Assembly: GCA_963210315.1 (NCBI GenBank)
Contig: OY723318.1
Span: 1,054,001-1,118,000 of the forward strand
DNA: 64,000 nucleotides
DNA from: Rhynchopus euleeides
Taxonomy: Eukaryota > Euglenozoa > Diplonemea > Diplonemida > Diplonemidae
Direction of reading: 5' to 3'
Part shown: piece after piece, positions 51,363-61,196 of the stretch
Layout of the letters: each line of letters starts with the position of its first letter
Numbering within the stretch: the first letter of the stretch is position 1
Notes under the pieces: generated by a model
Told to the model about the DNA's origin: nothing
The model's database searches: none
The model's input: the letters and a program-made list of their open reading frames with translations, nothing else
Translations under genes and position numbers: made by a program

Positions 51363-51951
51363 AGTCACAGCCAGTCACGGCTCGTCACCCAGTGAGGGGG
51401 GGGATAGTGAGCAGGGATGAATTGGGTGGGGGCTGGTATTAAAAATCCCCCTGGGTCACACCTGGTAGCCCATCTGCAGGGAGCGTTGCTTGGAGTGTTA
51501 ATGGTGGCTAGAGAGAGAGAGAGAGGCCGATGGGCTTCAAATGTATTTGGCTCTCTGCACCTTATTCATCACCCCGACTTCCCATGGTGTTTCTGGGTGG
51601 CGGGATCGTGTGGCCCCTCTTCATCAGACCGGGGGGTGGTACACAAAGAGTGGGGTCTGCGTTCCAAAATGTCACTTCAACTCTGCCGCTCTTTCTCTAC
51701 TGTTGATACTTCGTTTGATGCGTTGACGCTTCCACACACACTCACAAATCCACTTGCCTGATGAAGGGGGTGGTGTGTAGAGCACGTTTGGCAGAGCTGA
51801 ATGACACTTTCCGCGCGAAAGTCGTGTGCGTAAAAAACATTGATCCCCCCCCCCCCCACCACACCCAGTCAACACCCCGCACTACAGGAGGGAGGGGCGT
51901 TGTGCGAGGTCCACAGGGAAAATAATCCAAGCAACTCAAAAGAAGACAAAC

Positions 51952-52884
51952 ATGGCGTTCAACCGCACCTTCCGCTGCATCTCCGGCGTGATGGATGGGA
52001 AGGAGGGTATCGACCGCGGCGGCAAGATCAACCTCCCCCACGACTGCCTCGGGGAGCTGGCCCGCATGGAGATCACCTACCCGATGATGTTCAAGGTGTC
52101 GAACCCCGTGACCGGGCTGGCGTCCCACTCCGGGGTTTTGGAGTTCACCGCACCGGAGGGGACTGTCGTCGCGCCGTTCTGGCTGATGGAGCACCTCGGC
52201 GTCCCGCAGGGGGGCAACCTGCGCGTGCAGAACGCGTCCCTCCCCAGAGGCACCTTCATCAAAATCCAGCCGCAGCAGAAGGCATTCATCGACCTCTCCA
52301 ACCCGAAGGCGGTGCTCGAGTCGCGGATGAACGGCTACTCCTGCTTGACGAAGGGGGATGTCATCGCCATCCACTACCAGGACCGGACCTACCCCATCGC
52401 GATCCGGCAGTGCCGTGTCGGGGACAGGGAGGTCGAGTCCATCTCCATCGTCGAGGCGAATGTCAACGTCGAGTTTGAGCGGCCCGCCGACATGCCCCCG
52501 TCCCCGGTGCAGAAGCCCGCCCCTCCCCCGGCGAGCGGCTACTCCGGGAAGCCCGCAGCCTCCGCTTCCGCCCCCGCCAGCGGGGTCTCCTTCGGCAACA
52601 CGCTGCTCGACAGAGCCGAGGGCGGCGACAGCTCCGCCCCCGCGAAGCCCGCCGGCGGCAGCGCCGCCCCGGCCCCCACCAACCCCGGCGGCTTCGCCGC
52701 CTTCTCCGGGGCGGGGAAGTCGCTCAGCGGCGCGGCGAAGCCGGCCGGCGGCCCGATCGGGGGGCGCATCCCCCCCAGGGGCACCGATAGCCTCGGGCGG
52801 CCTCTCAAGGCGGCTCCCACGGAGGAGGCGGAGGAGAAGAAGGGGTTTGCGGCCTTCTCCGGCAAGGGGCGGTCTCTGAAGTGA
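51952..52884 (+). CDS. UFD1: Ubiquitin fusion degradation protein 1 (UFD1)
   Basis: A 310-residue protein, the same size as UFD1 in other eukaryotes. The N-terminal half has the family's double-psi barrel signature: GGKINLPHDCLGELARMEIT, YPMMFKVSNP, VLEFTAPEGTVVAPFWLME and LPRGTFIKIQPQQKAFIDL. The tail is Ala/Pro/Gly rich with two FSGxGxSL boxes (near residues 248 and 300) that match the SHP motif for binding Cdc48/p97. UFD1 pairs with NPL4 to deliver ubiquitinated substrates to Cdc48 in ER-associated and general protein degradation. Start ATG 51952 follows a C run and AG at 51886-51887. No introns. Confidence 0.95.
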   Translation: MAFNRTFRCISGVMDGKEGIDRGGKINLPHDCLGELARMEITYPMMFKVSNPVTGLASHSGVLEFTAPEGTVVAPFWLMEHLGVPQGGNLRVQNASLPRGTFIKIQPQQKAFIDLSNPKAVLESRMNGYSCLTKGDVIAIHYQDRTYPIAIRQCRVGDREVESISIVEANVNVEFERPADMPPSPVQKPAPPPASGYSGKPAASASAPASGVSFGNTLLDRAEGGDSSAPAKPAGGSAAPAPTNPGGFAAFSGAGKSLSGAAKPAGGPIGGRIPPRGTDSLGRPLKAAPTEEAEEKKGFAAFSGKGRSLK

Positions 52885-54119
52885 TGTGGGGCCGGGGTGA
52901 TACCACCGTCAGCAATCACAGGGATGCCGCACTCCTTCGTGGCGTACTGCAGAAGGGGTGTGGTGGTGGTGGTGGTGGGTGGCTGTGGGGGATAAGGCAG
53001 GAGGAGGTGGTTATGGGAGGGTGTGCTCTGCGCTGCTATATTTAACAATATTTCACGTGTGTATATGTTGCCGAGCTTTGAGCCTGATTTGCCTACGGGC
53101 TTTCTAGGGGTGGGTTTCTGGGGGTGGGGAGGGGGGGGGGGTAATGCCGGGTTTGCAGCATCAGAGAGGAGTGCGACCCGACCAGCGATCCAAAGAGACG
53201 TCAGCGTGTGGGTGAGCGAGGCAGAGGGGGGGGGGGGGAGGGGAGCGGGGGGGGGAGGCAGTGTGTTGTCCGTTGTCCAGGAGTCTATTGGGGGATTTTA
53301 AGGGGGTTTTGTTGATAAAAGAAACCCCCCCCGGGGGGGAGACTCAAGAAAGGGGCCAGGCTGCGTGTGGTTCGGTGGGGGTATCACATTAAGGGCATCC
53401 CGGGGGGCACTCTCATCAAGCTGGGGCGAGTGCCCTCTCCCACGGCTATGACGATGATTCACATGTGTGCAAACGAACTCAAAGCGCCTGGTGTCTCCAA
53501 CGAAGGTAGGGCTGACCTCGTACAGTTTTCCAGAGGGGGCAAGCTCTCTGGGTTCATCACAAACACCGCTGTTTTTTTTGGGGTCGCTTCCATTGACATT
53601 CGCCGCACATAGCCTCCCCTCACATCGGCTCAGAGAAGGTCACTGGAGCTGAACCCAGGATAGCCTCAAGGGTGTCGGGGGACAGATTTGTCCAAAACCC
53701 CCTTTCTTCACTTTCGACAAATCGACACACTGGCTTCTCCCTCACCGTTCTCGAGGCAGCTGGGCCCTCCCAGTCTTGTCTCTTTTCTCTATCTCTCTCA
53801 CCACCCCGCCCCCCCCTTCTGGCCAGCCAAATCTTATAAAAAAATTTAAAACAAATTTAGATCTGACATTTTCTTCTCTCTCTCTCTCTTCTCTCTGCGA
53901 GCGTGCCATAAGGAGGAGGTGGTGGTGTGCTTCAAAGCAACGGAAATGCCAAGCCCCAACCCTACCCGCTAGCCAGTCGGCCCGCTCTTCCGTGCTCTGG
54001 GTAGCCTGCAAATATAGAACGCTAGAAACCCAAATGATGCCGTCGTCTGACTGTGGGGTGTGCGGGGGGTGCCTGGGGTGAGAGGTGTATCACTCAAACA
54101 CACACGCTGCTGCTGCTGC
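52885..54119. other. Intergenic region after UFD1
   Basis: No gene is supported. GGTGGT repeats (52957-52978), G runs (53130-53140, 53227-53237), a (CT)n stretch (53874-53896) and a GCT triplet run (54106-54120) next to the transposon start are visible. Confidence 0.5.
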
Positions 54120-54126
54120 TGCAAAG

Positions 54127-55105
54127 CAGGGGATAAGATAGGTCTGGTTTTCCGGTTTTCAAAACCAGGGTTTCCCGGTTCCCGGTTTTCTGGGAAAAAA
54201 AAAAAAGGTCGATCTCATTTTTGGCGGTTTTTTTGTGACTTTGGGACAGTAAAACAGTCAGAAAAAACGCCATAAAAAAATAGAAAGTGACCCCATCGTG
54301 ATCCGCACAGAGCTCAAATAGTCCAAAGAAGGCAGAGAAGCGGAGAAGAAAAAATGGACCTAGCGGGTGGCCCGGTGGGTGGTGATGCCCTCGTCATGCA
54401 GGTCTCTTCTGTTTTGAAGGTGCACACATGGTGGACTCCAGCCACCATGTCTAAGAGGGAGTCTAAGACTGCAGTCTGGAGGGCTGAGACGAGAACACGA
54501 ACGACTTTCAAGCAGTCTTGAAGGTCGCCAAGCCTATTGGGGGCAACTAACAGATGAGATTTGTTTGTTGCCTGTCGTCACAGCTAGGTGCCCATCTCCT
54601 CGATAACGGAATGTGTGCAGAGATCTCGTGGACCCTTTGGCCATTCTGTCGTGCACCCACTCCACCCACAACGCACACCTGTCACGAGTGGTCACTCCCC
54701 CGTCCTCCTCCACCCTGAAGGTTGAATCCTCAAGGACCAGTGATCTCCTGCTGGCCGGGCTGCGATACAGCGAAGCCTTCCTACTTACAAGCGAATCCAG
54801 ACTGTAGGGAACAGATGTTCACTACCGTGGCCTCCGGCGGCTGGGGGGCTCCGCCCCCCAGACCCCCCTGCGTAAAAACATTGCACCCAGACCGGTTTTT
54901 TGGTCGAGAGTCCAAACTTTCAAAGCAGCTGCTGCGCCTGCCCCACCAAGCAGCCTCAGTACGGCAGGACGCGCGCAGGCACCGGGCCCTCTCAGATTCT
55001 GGGAGGGTTTGCGCGGGTCGCGCGCGCCGAAGGCGCGCGCGAAAAATTTTCAAAACCAGAAAAACCGGAAAACAGCGCCAGAAAAAAAGTCTATCTTATA
55101 CCCTG
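54127..55105. mobile_element. Element D: CAG-ended DNA transposon, relative of element A
   Basis: Ends CAGGGGATAAGATAG (54127-54141) and, complemented with one mismatch, 55091-55105. TGCAAAG abuts both sides (54120-54126 and 55106-55112). A 25-base palindrome with arms CTGGTTTT/AAAACCAG lies 17 bases in (54144-54168), at the same offset and length as the CTGGTTAT/ATAACCAG palindrome of element A. It contains the shared core (54809-54870) and an 11-bp-stem GAA hairpin (55018-55042) followed by AAAAATTTT. The piece CTGCCCCACCAAGCAGC near 54937 is also found in element A near 15870. No transposase is encoded. Confidence 0.85.
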
Positions 55106-55112
55106 TGCAAAG

Positions 55113-56235
55113 AAGGTTTAAAAAAAAACTGAAGCGAAAAATGCGGATGGGGGGGGGGGGGGGCGGGGGTGTGGGGAAGGGGGTGGGGTGGTGGGGTTTC
55201 TTTGTCTCTGCTGTTGCGACGACGGGGGCACACACTGCGCGTGTAGATTGTTCTTCATCCGTGCCTCCCTGAAAAGTTTGCCTCGAAGAAAAAGAAAAAT
55301 CACTGGCTGTGGAGAGAGTGACACACAGTCCAGTTTGACACACTATGGCACAGAGCAAGGCCCCCCCCGCTGATATCGTTGACATGTGATCCAGCAATCC
55401 CGGCCAATAGTGCGTGTCGTCTGCTGCATGCGACTCTGGGTGGTGTGTTTGGACCTGACATAGGATGGCGGTGGTGGGGTGTGCTGACAGCTCGCCTGAA
55501 GTAGCCTCCTTATGAGACACACACATGCCGCTGGTGCCATGTTGGTGGGGGTCCAGGAGCTGCACGCCAGGGGGTGGGGTGGGGTGGGGAGTGTGGCTGC
55601 TCGCAGTCCGGTATGGCCATCCGCCACAGTGACACACTAACCCCCTCAGCTGGGTGCGGACCCTGCGGGCAGGCATATTATACCCCCCCCGGCGAATTTC
55701 GTGATGTTAGAAGATGTGCAATTTGAAGACGCCAAGCCCGATTCCCCACACTCGCCCACCCCAAGCCCCCCAGCCCCAAGGATGCGAAGCCTGTATTTTT
55801 TGTGTATTTTTTTTGTGTATTTTTTGTGTATTTTTTGTATTTTTTGTATTTTTTGCGGGCCAAAAAATACAAAAAATACATGCATGGTGGCGTCGTACCG
55901 GTTTCGGTCACGTTTATCATGATATTTTTAAAAAGTTTTTCATTTTTTACGTGAAGTATGGAAACCTTGATGCCGCTCCAGACCGATCAAATGAAGCTTG
56001 ATGGGATGGTATCAAGGTTTCGATGTTACTGTTACTACATGGGTCGAATCGTCCATCTAGTGATACTCCACAGAGGCAGTTGCCTGTATGTTGAATAGTG
56101 ACGACGTCATGGTATTCAACGTTAAAATTGTTCTCGACACCGTTGCCGCTCCATGCATGAGTATGCATGGAGCGGCACACACGAGCACAAATCACACACA
56201 CCCACACTGCAGGGGTTCTCATCCTCACACACAAC
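55113..56235. other. Non-coding region with a T-rich hairpin
   Basis: No gene is seen. It includes a G run (55149-55162), a GTATTTTTT-repeat hairpin (55790-55880) and AT-rich sequence to about 55960. Confidence 0.45.
55792..55881. repeat. GTATTTTTT tandem repeat folding into a 19-bp hairpin
   Basis: Repeats of TGTATTTTTT end in GTATTTTTTGTATTTTTTG, loop CGGGC, and the exact complement. Similar TGTATTTTTT runs lie at 56568-56610 and 59040-59070 beside the minisatellite units. Confidence 0.75.
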
Positions 56236-57652
56236 ATGCCTGGGCGCAAGGCGCACTGGTCCCAAGTGCACTTCTCCTCAGTGCAGAACGACCTGGCGCG
56301 TAAGTGCCAGCACTGTGATGATGCTATAAAGGCAGTGTCTGGCACACGCCTCCAGCAACACCTCCAGCAGCCTGCACGAAGGCACCCACTGAGGTGGCGG
56401 AGCGGGCGAAGGAGGCGGGTACCACACTGCCCACCTGGTCACACCCAAGTGCCTCACACCGTATCTCTCCCCACCCGGTGGTCCACCAGACGGATATGCG
56501 CCTCAACTAATCGCGTTGTGAGCAACCTGAACCCGAGAGTGCTGAGTCCCCTACTGGGTCCCCACTAGTGTATTTTTTGGTGTATTTTATGTATTTTATG
56601 TGTATTTTCCACCTGATTTTGCCCGAAACCAATCTCCGAAAATCTCCAGTTTACCACCACCAAACTCCACCCAACTCCACCAAACTCCACCAAACTCCGC
56701 CAAACTCCACCAAACTCCACCAAACTCGGGCCAAAATCAGCTACAAAATGGAGGTCACTACCATACTCCCAGCCCCAGGAAGGGTAAGATGAGCCTGTGG
56801 GGTTGGTCAGGGGCTGGTTTTTGTCTTGGGAAGGGTCCCGTTGGGAAGAATATCCGATTTGCTTGACCGCACGACGCCGTTGGGTGAAGGAGAAGTCGTA
56901 CGGTACACTTCCTGTTCCTGGACAGACCGGGGTTCGATCCGTACTACAGGCCAACTGCCCCCCGAAAACAGGGAGGAAGATATCACTTGCACACCCGGAC
57001 ATTACTTGCACTGCGTGCAAGTCAGGGACCTGGAGTGCAAGTACATAGTGGACTCCAACTCCCCTAGCCCGCTAGCGGGAGTCTGGGTACGGGAGTCTGA
57101 AACGCGAATGCGTGTCCTAGTCACACAGGCAATGCGAATCGCATTCTCGCATGCGAGAATGGGTAGACAGGTCGGTCAATGAAACCGTCTCCTCTTCACT
57201 ATATTCGACTCGCACCCAGCATCACACATTCAATTCTCCAAGTAGTCTGCCTGAAGGCAGCTGGAGGCAGTTTGGGTGGTGTAGCCGTCACACGACGTGT
57301 TCAAGTCTGTGCACATATTGACACGGAGGTGGTTCTCACAGGGTATTTTGGGGGTTTCTCCCCTCGACGGGGGGCCAGGGGCAATTTTTACTGTTTTCTA
57401 CGAGGATGTTGTCGGGAGGAGTTCAAGGCCTACCTGGTCCTGAGTGCGGCACACCTTGTTGCCGACACCCCCTTGGCCTTCTGGAAGAAAGCCAAGGCAG
57501 CCCTCCTCCCCGCCTTTGGCCGTACGTGGTGGAGTGTCTGCAGACCTGGCTGAGTATGACGAACGTGGACTGCATCTTCAGCATCGCCACCGCGGAGAAG
57601 AAAGACGAGCACACGTATCGCCAGATGAGTACACCGTCAAGTTGTGCCTGAG
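56236..57652 (+). pseudogene. Broken hAT-like transposase (BED finger and dimerisation region)
   Basis: From ATG 56236 a frame reads HWSQVHFSSVQND, then ARKCQHCDDAIKAVSGTRLQ, QHLQQ. This is a BED-type zinc finger (CxxC...H), the N-terminal DNA-binding domain of hAT transposases. After a small shift the sense continues C-TKAPTEVAERAKEAG. About 1 kb later, past an inserted minisatellite unit, LVADTPLAFWKKAKAALLPA (57460-57520) and, in another frame, WLSMTNVDCIFSIATAEKK match the hAT C-terminal dimerisation block. At least two frameshifts and an insertion make it non-functional. The middle catalytic part is not recognisable. Confidence 0.6.
56590..56745. repeat. Minisatellite unit (10-bp CACCAAACTC period) between inverted ends
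   Basis: About eight units of CACCAAACTC, with occasional CCC or CGC variants, lie between CTGATTTTGCCCGA (about 56607) and its near-complement TCGGGCCAAAATCAG. A second array occurs at 58930-59030 with the same right end. Confidence 0.8.
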
Positions 57653-59120
57653 GCAGGCAGGTGGTGTGCACGCATTGCCTGTGTGCCGTGTGTGGGAGTC
57701 GCGAGATGGCCGCCCGTAGTCCGGCTCAAATTTCAGCGGCCGGACAGGATTTCCAGCCTTTTTGGGTGAGGCCATCCCTTCCCAAAGTCGCATGAAGCTG
57801 AATGTCTGAAGTACCTCGCTGTGCCCAGTTCCCCTGCTGCAGCCAGGTAGCGGGCTGCCTCCTTGTCGCGGTGCAGCAACAGTTCGTTGGTGGCGGTGAG
57901 GGGGTGCCGGCTTGGGCCGTGGCGAAAGAGATACTTCAGGGAGACCCTCGATGGGGCGTGGCCCGGTGCTGCAGGCAGGGTACACGTACTGGTCTGTGTC
58001 CGGGCTGCTGTGGTCATCGACAAGGCTATGTGGTCTGTCCGAAGGAGGTGGATGGTGGTCTCCCTCAGGTGGATCATCTGTGGATAAGGCCTTCGCGTCT
58101 CTCCGATCCTGCATGGGCTCAGGTCTCCAGATGATCATCACCGTAGGTCGGTGGGATGGCGCCCGAGCTCCGCCTTGTAGCTGGCGCAGCGGAGTCGTGC
58201 AGGTCAGGCAGGCTCCTTGAGGCCTCCGAGGTGATGTGCGCCCCACCCCGTGGTTCCTTGTAGAGTCGCAGACACGCCCGTGCGCGCGGTGGGAACGTTC
58301 GTATCGCCCGTTCCGTGCCAGGTCCTGGAGAATACCTTTGGTTGAGTATTGACTCTCTCCGGTTCAAACTCCATTCAAGGTCCTTCGCTACGTCATCACT
58401 GGTCGTCAGTCAGAGGGGAAGAACGGCGTCCCTCACTTTTTTCACTGCTCACAGGAGCGAAGGCCAAGTCCAACGTAAGTGGTAGCCTTGAAGAGAAGGC
58501 TCCTGATATCTCCAAGCATTGCGCAAGACCACACTGCCCACCAGGTTCTTCCCCGTCAGTCGAACAGTCTTGTTCATGTTCTGGGCAGGGTGCTCTGCCT
58601 CGGTCACCTCGAAGCCTGCTTCAACTAGGCTAGCCCAACATCTTCCCTCAGTGTTCTCACAGGGGTGTCCTCAGTATCTGAGTCCCTACGGCAAGGCAGC
58701 GTACCAGGCTTTGCGAACCCGAAACAGGCTGTACTGGTGGTTGCATACCGCCGCAAGCATGACCCTGTTGCTGCGTAGTCATGTTTTCCGTGAAGTGGGG
58801 TGGCGACAGGGTGTAAGTCACGAGGGGAAGGGCATGTGGAACGGCCACTGCCCAGTCCCCAGCGCCCTCCGCCCCATAGGACATTCGATTTTTTGCAGGG
58901 AACCACCACACAACATCGCACAACACCACCGAACGCCACCAAACTCCACCCAACTCCACCAAACTCCTCCAAACTCCACCAAACTCCGCCAAACTCCACC
59001 AAACTCCACCAAACTCGGGTCAAAATCAGGTGGATTTTATGTACTTTTTGTATTTTTTGTATTTTTTGAGACAGGCTTTGTATTTTGTCATCCCTGCCCA
59101 GCCCCCCCCCCCCCCTCCCA
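57653..59120. other. Region of decayed sequence and second minisatellite array
   Basis: Long open frames exist on both strands (for example minus 58246-57578), but none shows a recognisable domain. The second CACCAAACTC array lies at 58930-59013, followed by CAAAATCAGGTGG and a GTATTTTTT run. Confidence 0.4.
58930..59030 (+). repeat. Second CACCAAACTC minisatellite array
   Basis: Same 10-bp period and same right border (ACTCGGG.CAAAATCAG) as 56590-56745, with the same order of variant units, so both copies descend from one mobile unit. Confidence 0.8.
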
Positions 59121-59290
59121 CAATCAATTCTACATTCTACCCTTTACCCCCCCCCCCTCCCTGCATAGCTGATTTCTCGTAAACCCCTTTTTTGAAATGG
59201 AGCGCTCCCCCCCCCCCCCTTTTTCAAAAAAGCAAACAGATTTTCTTACCTATCACCCCCCCCCCCCTCCCTGCGTCACTCGACAATCAA
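59121..59290 (+). mobile_element. Serial inserts R4, R3 and an R1 tail, each joined by a poly-C run
   Basis: R4 (CAATCAATTCTACATTCTAC...CTTTA) is followed by a C run plus TCCCTGC (59147-59164), R3 (59165-59254, ending CCTATCA), a C run plus TCCCTGC again (59255-59274), then a minimal R1-like tail (ACTCGACAATCAAA) and another C run. The repeated C-run-TCCCTGC brackets R3 as an insertion. Confidence 0.75.
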
Positions 59291-59456
59291 ACCCCCCTCC
59301 GCTGCGTCTGGGTTGAACAGCTTTGGATGCTGAATTCAGGGGAAGGGGGGTTAGGGGGGGGTCAAACCTAGGGGGGGGGGTCACAGGCGTGCTCCGAGGT
59401 TATGTTGGACCCTTCAGGGGCAGGGGAGGGGGCGGTTGAGTGTGTGCCACACTTAT
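59291..59456. other. Spacer with G-rich runs
   Basis: G runs at 59345-59361 and 59371-59381; no gene is seen. Confidence 0.4.
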
Positions 59457-59612
59457 GATGACGTAAAAGTGTAGGAGTGCTTCCGACGATCCTGTTCCTT
59501 TTTCTGTGTGTCTAGCTATCTCGTGTTCCCATGTGCTCCACACACACATCAAATAAATATCAGCAGGCTCTAGGGGGGGGTGGTGGAAGCGTCAACGCAT
59601 CAATCAAGAAGA
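59457..59612 (+). repeat. Direct repeat upstream of the WD40 gene
   Basis: TGATGACGTAAAAGTGTAGG, GTGCTTCCGACGATCCTGTT, TCTGTGTGTCTAG and GTGGAAGCGTCAACGCATCA occur here and, in the same order, at 61056-61196. Confidence 0.85.
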
Positions 59613-59704
59613 AGGAAGCACGGTTGCTGCACTTTTCTGATATTTGAGGCCGACACTCAAACACCCAAGGAGAACGGAGAGGAGAGGGAACCCGAGTCAA
59701 AGCC

Positions 59705-60826
59705 ATGGATGTATCAGTTCGTCATGTCGGGACCGGGCACAGCTGTGTCGTCGGTGTTCCGGAAGGCGGGACCGTCGCCGGGCTGAAGGCGGATGCGCTG
59801 GAGGAGATGTTCACGGGTTCCAGCAACACAACCTGTGAGGCTGAAGGGGTGGCAGCACACATCGAAGGGTGTGAGGAGGAGCTGGACGACGCAAAGCGCG
59901 TCGCCGACACGGGCCTGGAGGACGGGGGTGCCGTGCGGCTGGTCCCGCGCTGGCCCCACGTCAAGGCACCCGCAGTCTACACCCCTGAACATGCCTGCCG
60001 CGCACGATGCATCGCACTGTCGAGGTGTGGGAGACTGTGCGCAGTGGGTTACTCTGACGGGCACGCCACCGTGTTTGGCACCACCGCCGCTGATCTGGTG
60101 GCGGATTTCACACACGGTGATAGATCCATTATGTGCACTGCGTTCTCCGTATGTGGGACGTGGCTGGCGACGTGCTCTGAAAGCGGCACTGTCTGCGTTT
60201 GGCTGACAGCAACCTGGGAGGAGGTGTGCAAGTTGGACCACAACAGCACCATGGTGTACAGTGCAGCGTGGACACACTGCGGACGTCTGGTGTCCGGGGA
60301 CAAGCGCGGGAAGGTGCGTGTGTGGAGCTTGGAAGGCACGCCGAGCGCCACAGTGCTGGAGGGGATCACCCAAAGTGTTCGCGGCATTGCCGTGTCGCGC
60401 ACAAGCATCTACGCCTCGTCGGAAGACAGCAGGGTTCGTGTCTGGGACATCAACACCCTCGCACACACGCACACCCTGGATGAGTTGACGGAGCCCGTGT
60501 GCAACATCGCCCTGACCAACGACGAGCAGCACCTGTTGCTATGCTCTTGGGACAACTACCTGAAGGTGTGGTGCACCACCACCCTCACCTGCCTGCGTGC
60601 TGTGCAACGGGACTACGACGTCACGTCACTTGCGGTGTCTCAGCCAGGCGACGTTGCTGCGCTGCGGTATTACTCCTCCACCAAGCTGTACCGCCTCAGC
60701 ACGGGTGAGTGTCTGGGGGAGGTACCCGACAGGGGCCTTGCTGTCGCGCTCAGCCCCTGCGGGAGGTGGGTCTTCACGCCGACGAACAAAAGCTCCGTCT
60801 CTGTGTGTGCTGTGGCTTCTGTTTGA
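59705..60826 (+). CDS. WD40 repeat protein with a probable ubiquitin-like N-terminus
   Basis: A 373-residue protein. Residues about 1-82 start MDVSVRHVGTGHSCVVGVPE and end LEDGGAVRLVPRW, the pattern of a beta-grasp ubiquitin-like fold with an acidic insertion (tentative). Residues about 95-373 form WD40 blades: GHATVFGTTAADLVADF, CTAFSVCGTWLATCSESGTV, CVWLTATW, SGDKRGKVRVWSLEG, SRVRVWDINTL, LKVWCTTTLTC and a closing SPCGRWVFTP. It lacks a signal peptide, unlike the WD40-LamG protein, so it is probably an intracellular scaffold. Partners are unknown. Start ATG 59705 has context AGCCATGG. Direct repeats flank the gene on both sides. Confidence 0.85.
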   Translation: MDVSVRHVGTGHSCVVGVPEGGTVAGLKADALEEMFTGSSNTTCEAEGVAAHIEGCEEELDDAKRVADTGLEDGGAVRLVPRWPHVKAPAVYTPEHACRARCIALSRCGRLCAVGYSDGHATVFGTTAADLVADFTHGDRSIMCTAFSVCGTWLATCSESGTVCVWLTATWEEVCKLDHNSTMVYSAAWTHCGRLVSGDKRGKVRVWSLEGTPSATVLEGITQSVRGIAVSRTSIYASSEDSRVRVWDINTLAHTHTLDELTEPVCNIALTNDEQHLLLCSWDNYLKVWCTTTLTCLRAVQRDYDVTSLAVSQPGDVAALRYYSSTKLYRLSTGECLGEVPDRGLAVALSPCGRWVFTPTNKSSVSVCAVASV

Positions 60827-61055
60827 CCCTGAGTGCAGGGTGTCTCAGAAAGGCCTCTGTCTTGTTTGTTTTCCCTTTCTTTGGGGGTCTCCGCTACCTT
60901 TGTTCGTTCCCGGCATTCTGCCTAGCTGGAAATGCAACATAATAATGCCCCCGCCGGCAGCTGTCGCGAAGGTGCCCCTTGATGGTTTTGTTGTGTCAGT
61001 TCGGCTCAGCCAACTCAGGAAAACTTTTTTAGCACGTTCATGACATGATCATGTC
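60827..61055. other. Downstream region of the WD40 gene
   Basis: No gene. It contains the dispersed motif CAGTTCGGCTCAGCCAACTCAG-like sequence (60996-61017) also present at 14661 and 22751. Confidence 0.45.
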
Positions 61056-61196
61056 ATGATGACGTAAAAGTGTAGGAGTGCTTCCGACGATCCTGTTTCT
61101 TTTCTGTGTGTCTAGATATCTCGTGTTCACATGTGCTCCACCCCCACATCAAAGCAGCAGGCTCTAGGGGTGGTGGAAGCGTCAACGCATCAAATA
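61056..61196 (+). repeat. Direct repeat downstream of the WD40 gene
   Basis: Partner of 59457-59612 in the same orientation, about 1.6 kb apart, differing by small indels. Confidence 0.85.

Larger units (their letters stand above)
50634..51951. other. Intergenic region with poly-C-targeted inserts and UFD1 leader
   Basis: It contains a short stretch like the 3' end of the WD40 gene at 60745 (CAGCCCCTGCGGGAGGT at 50643), the insert cluster at 51163-51319, a MITE end (51347-51361) and a segment shared with 22825-22870 (51620-51665). A C run (51845-51857) precedes AG at 51886-51887, the likely acceptor for UFD1. Confidence 0.55.

Noticed and set aside
56929-56943. GGGGTTCGATCCGTA, resembling a tRNA B box
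   Set aside because: The flanking bases do not form a T stem and no A box or acceptor stem fits; not a tRNA.
57578-58246. 222-residue minus-strand frame as a possible transposon protein
   Set aside because: No recognisable motif; composition is that of a chance frame in GC-rich DNA.
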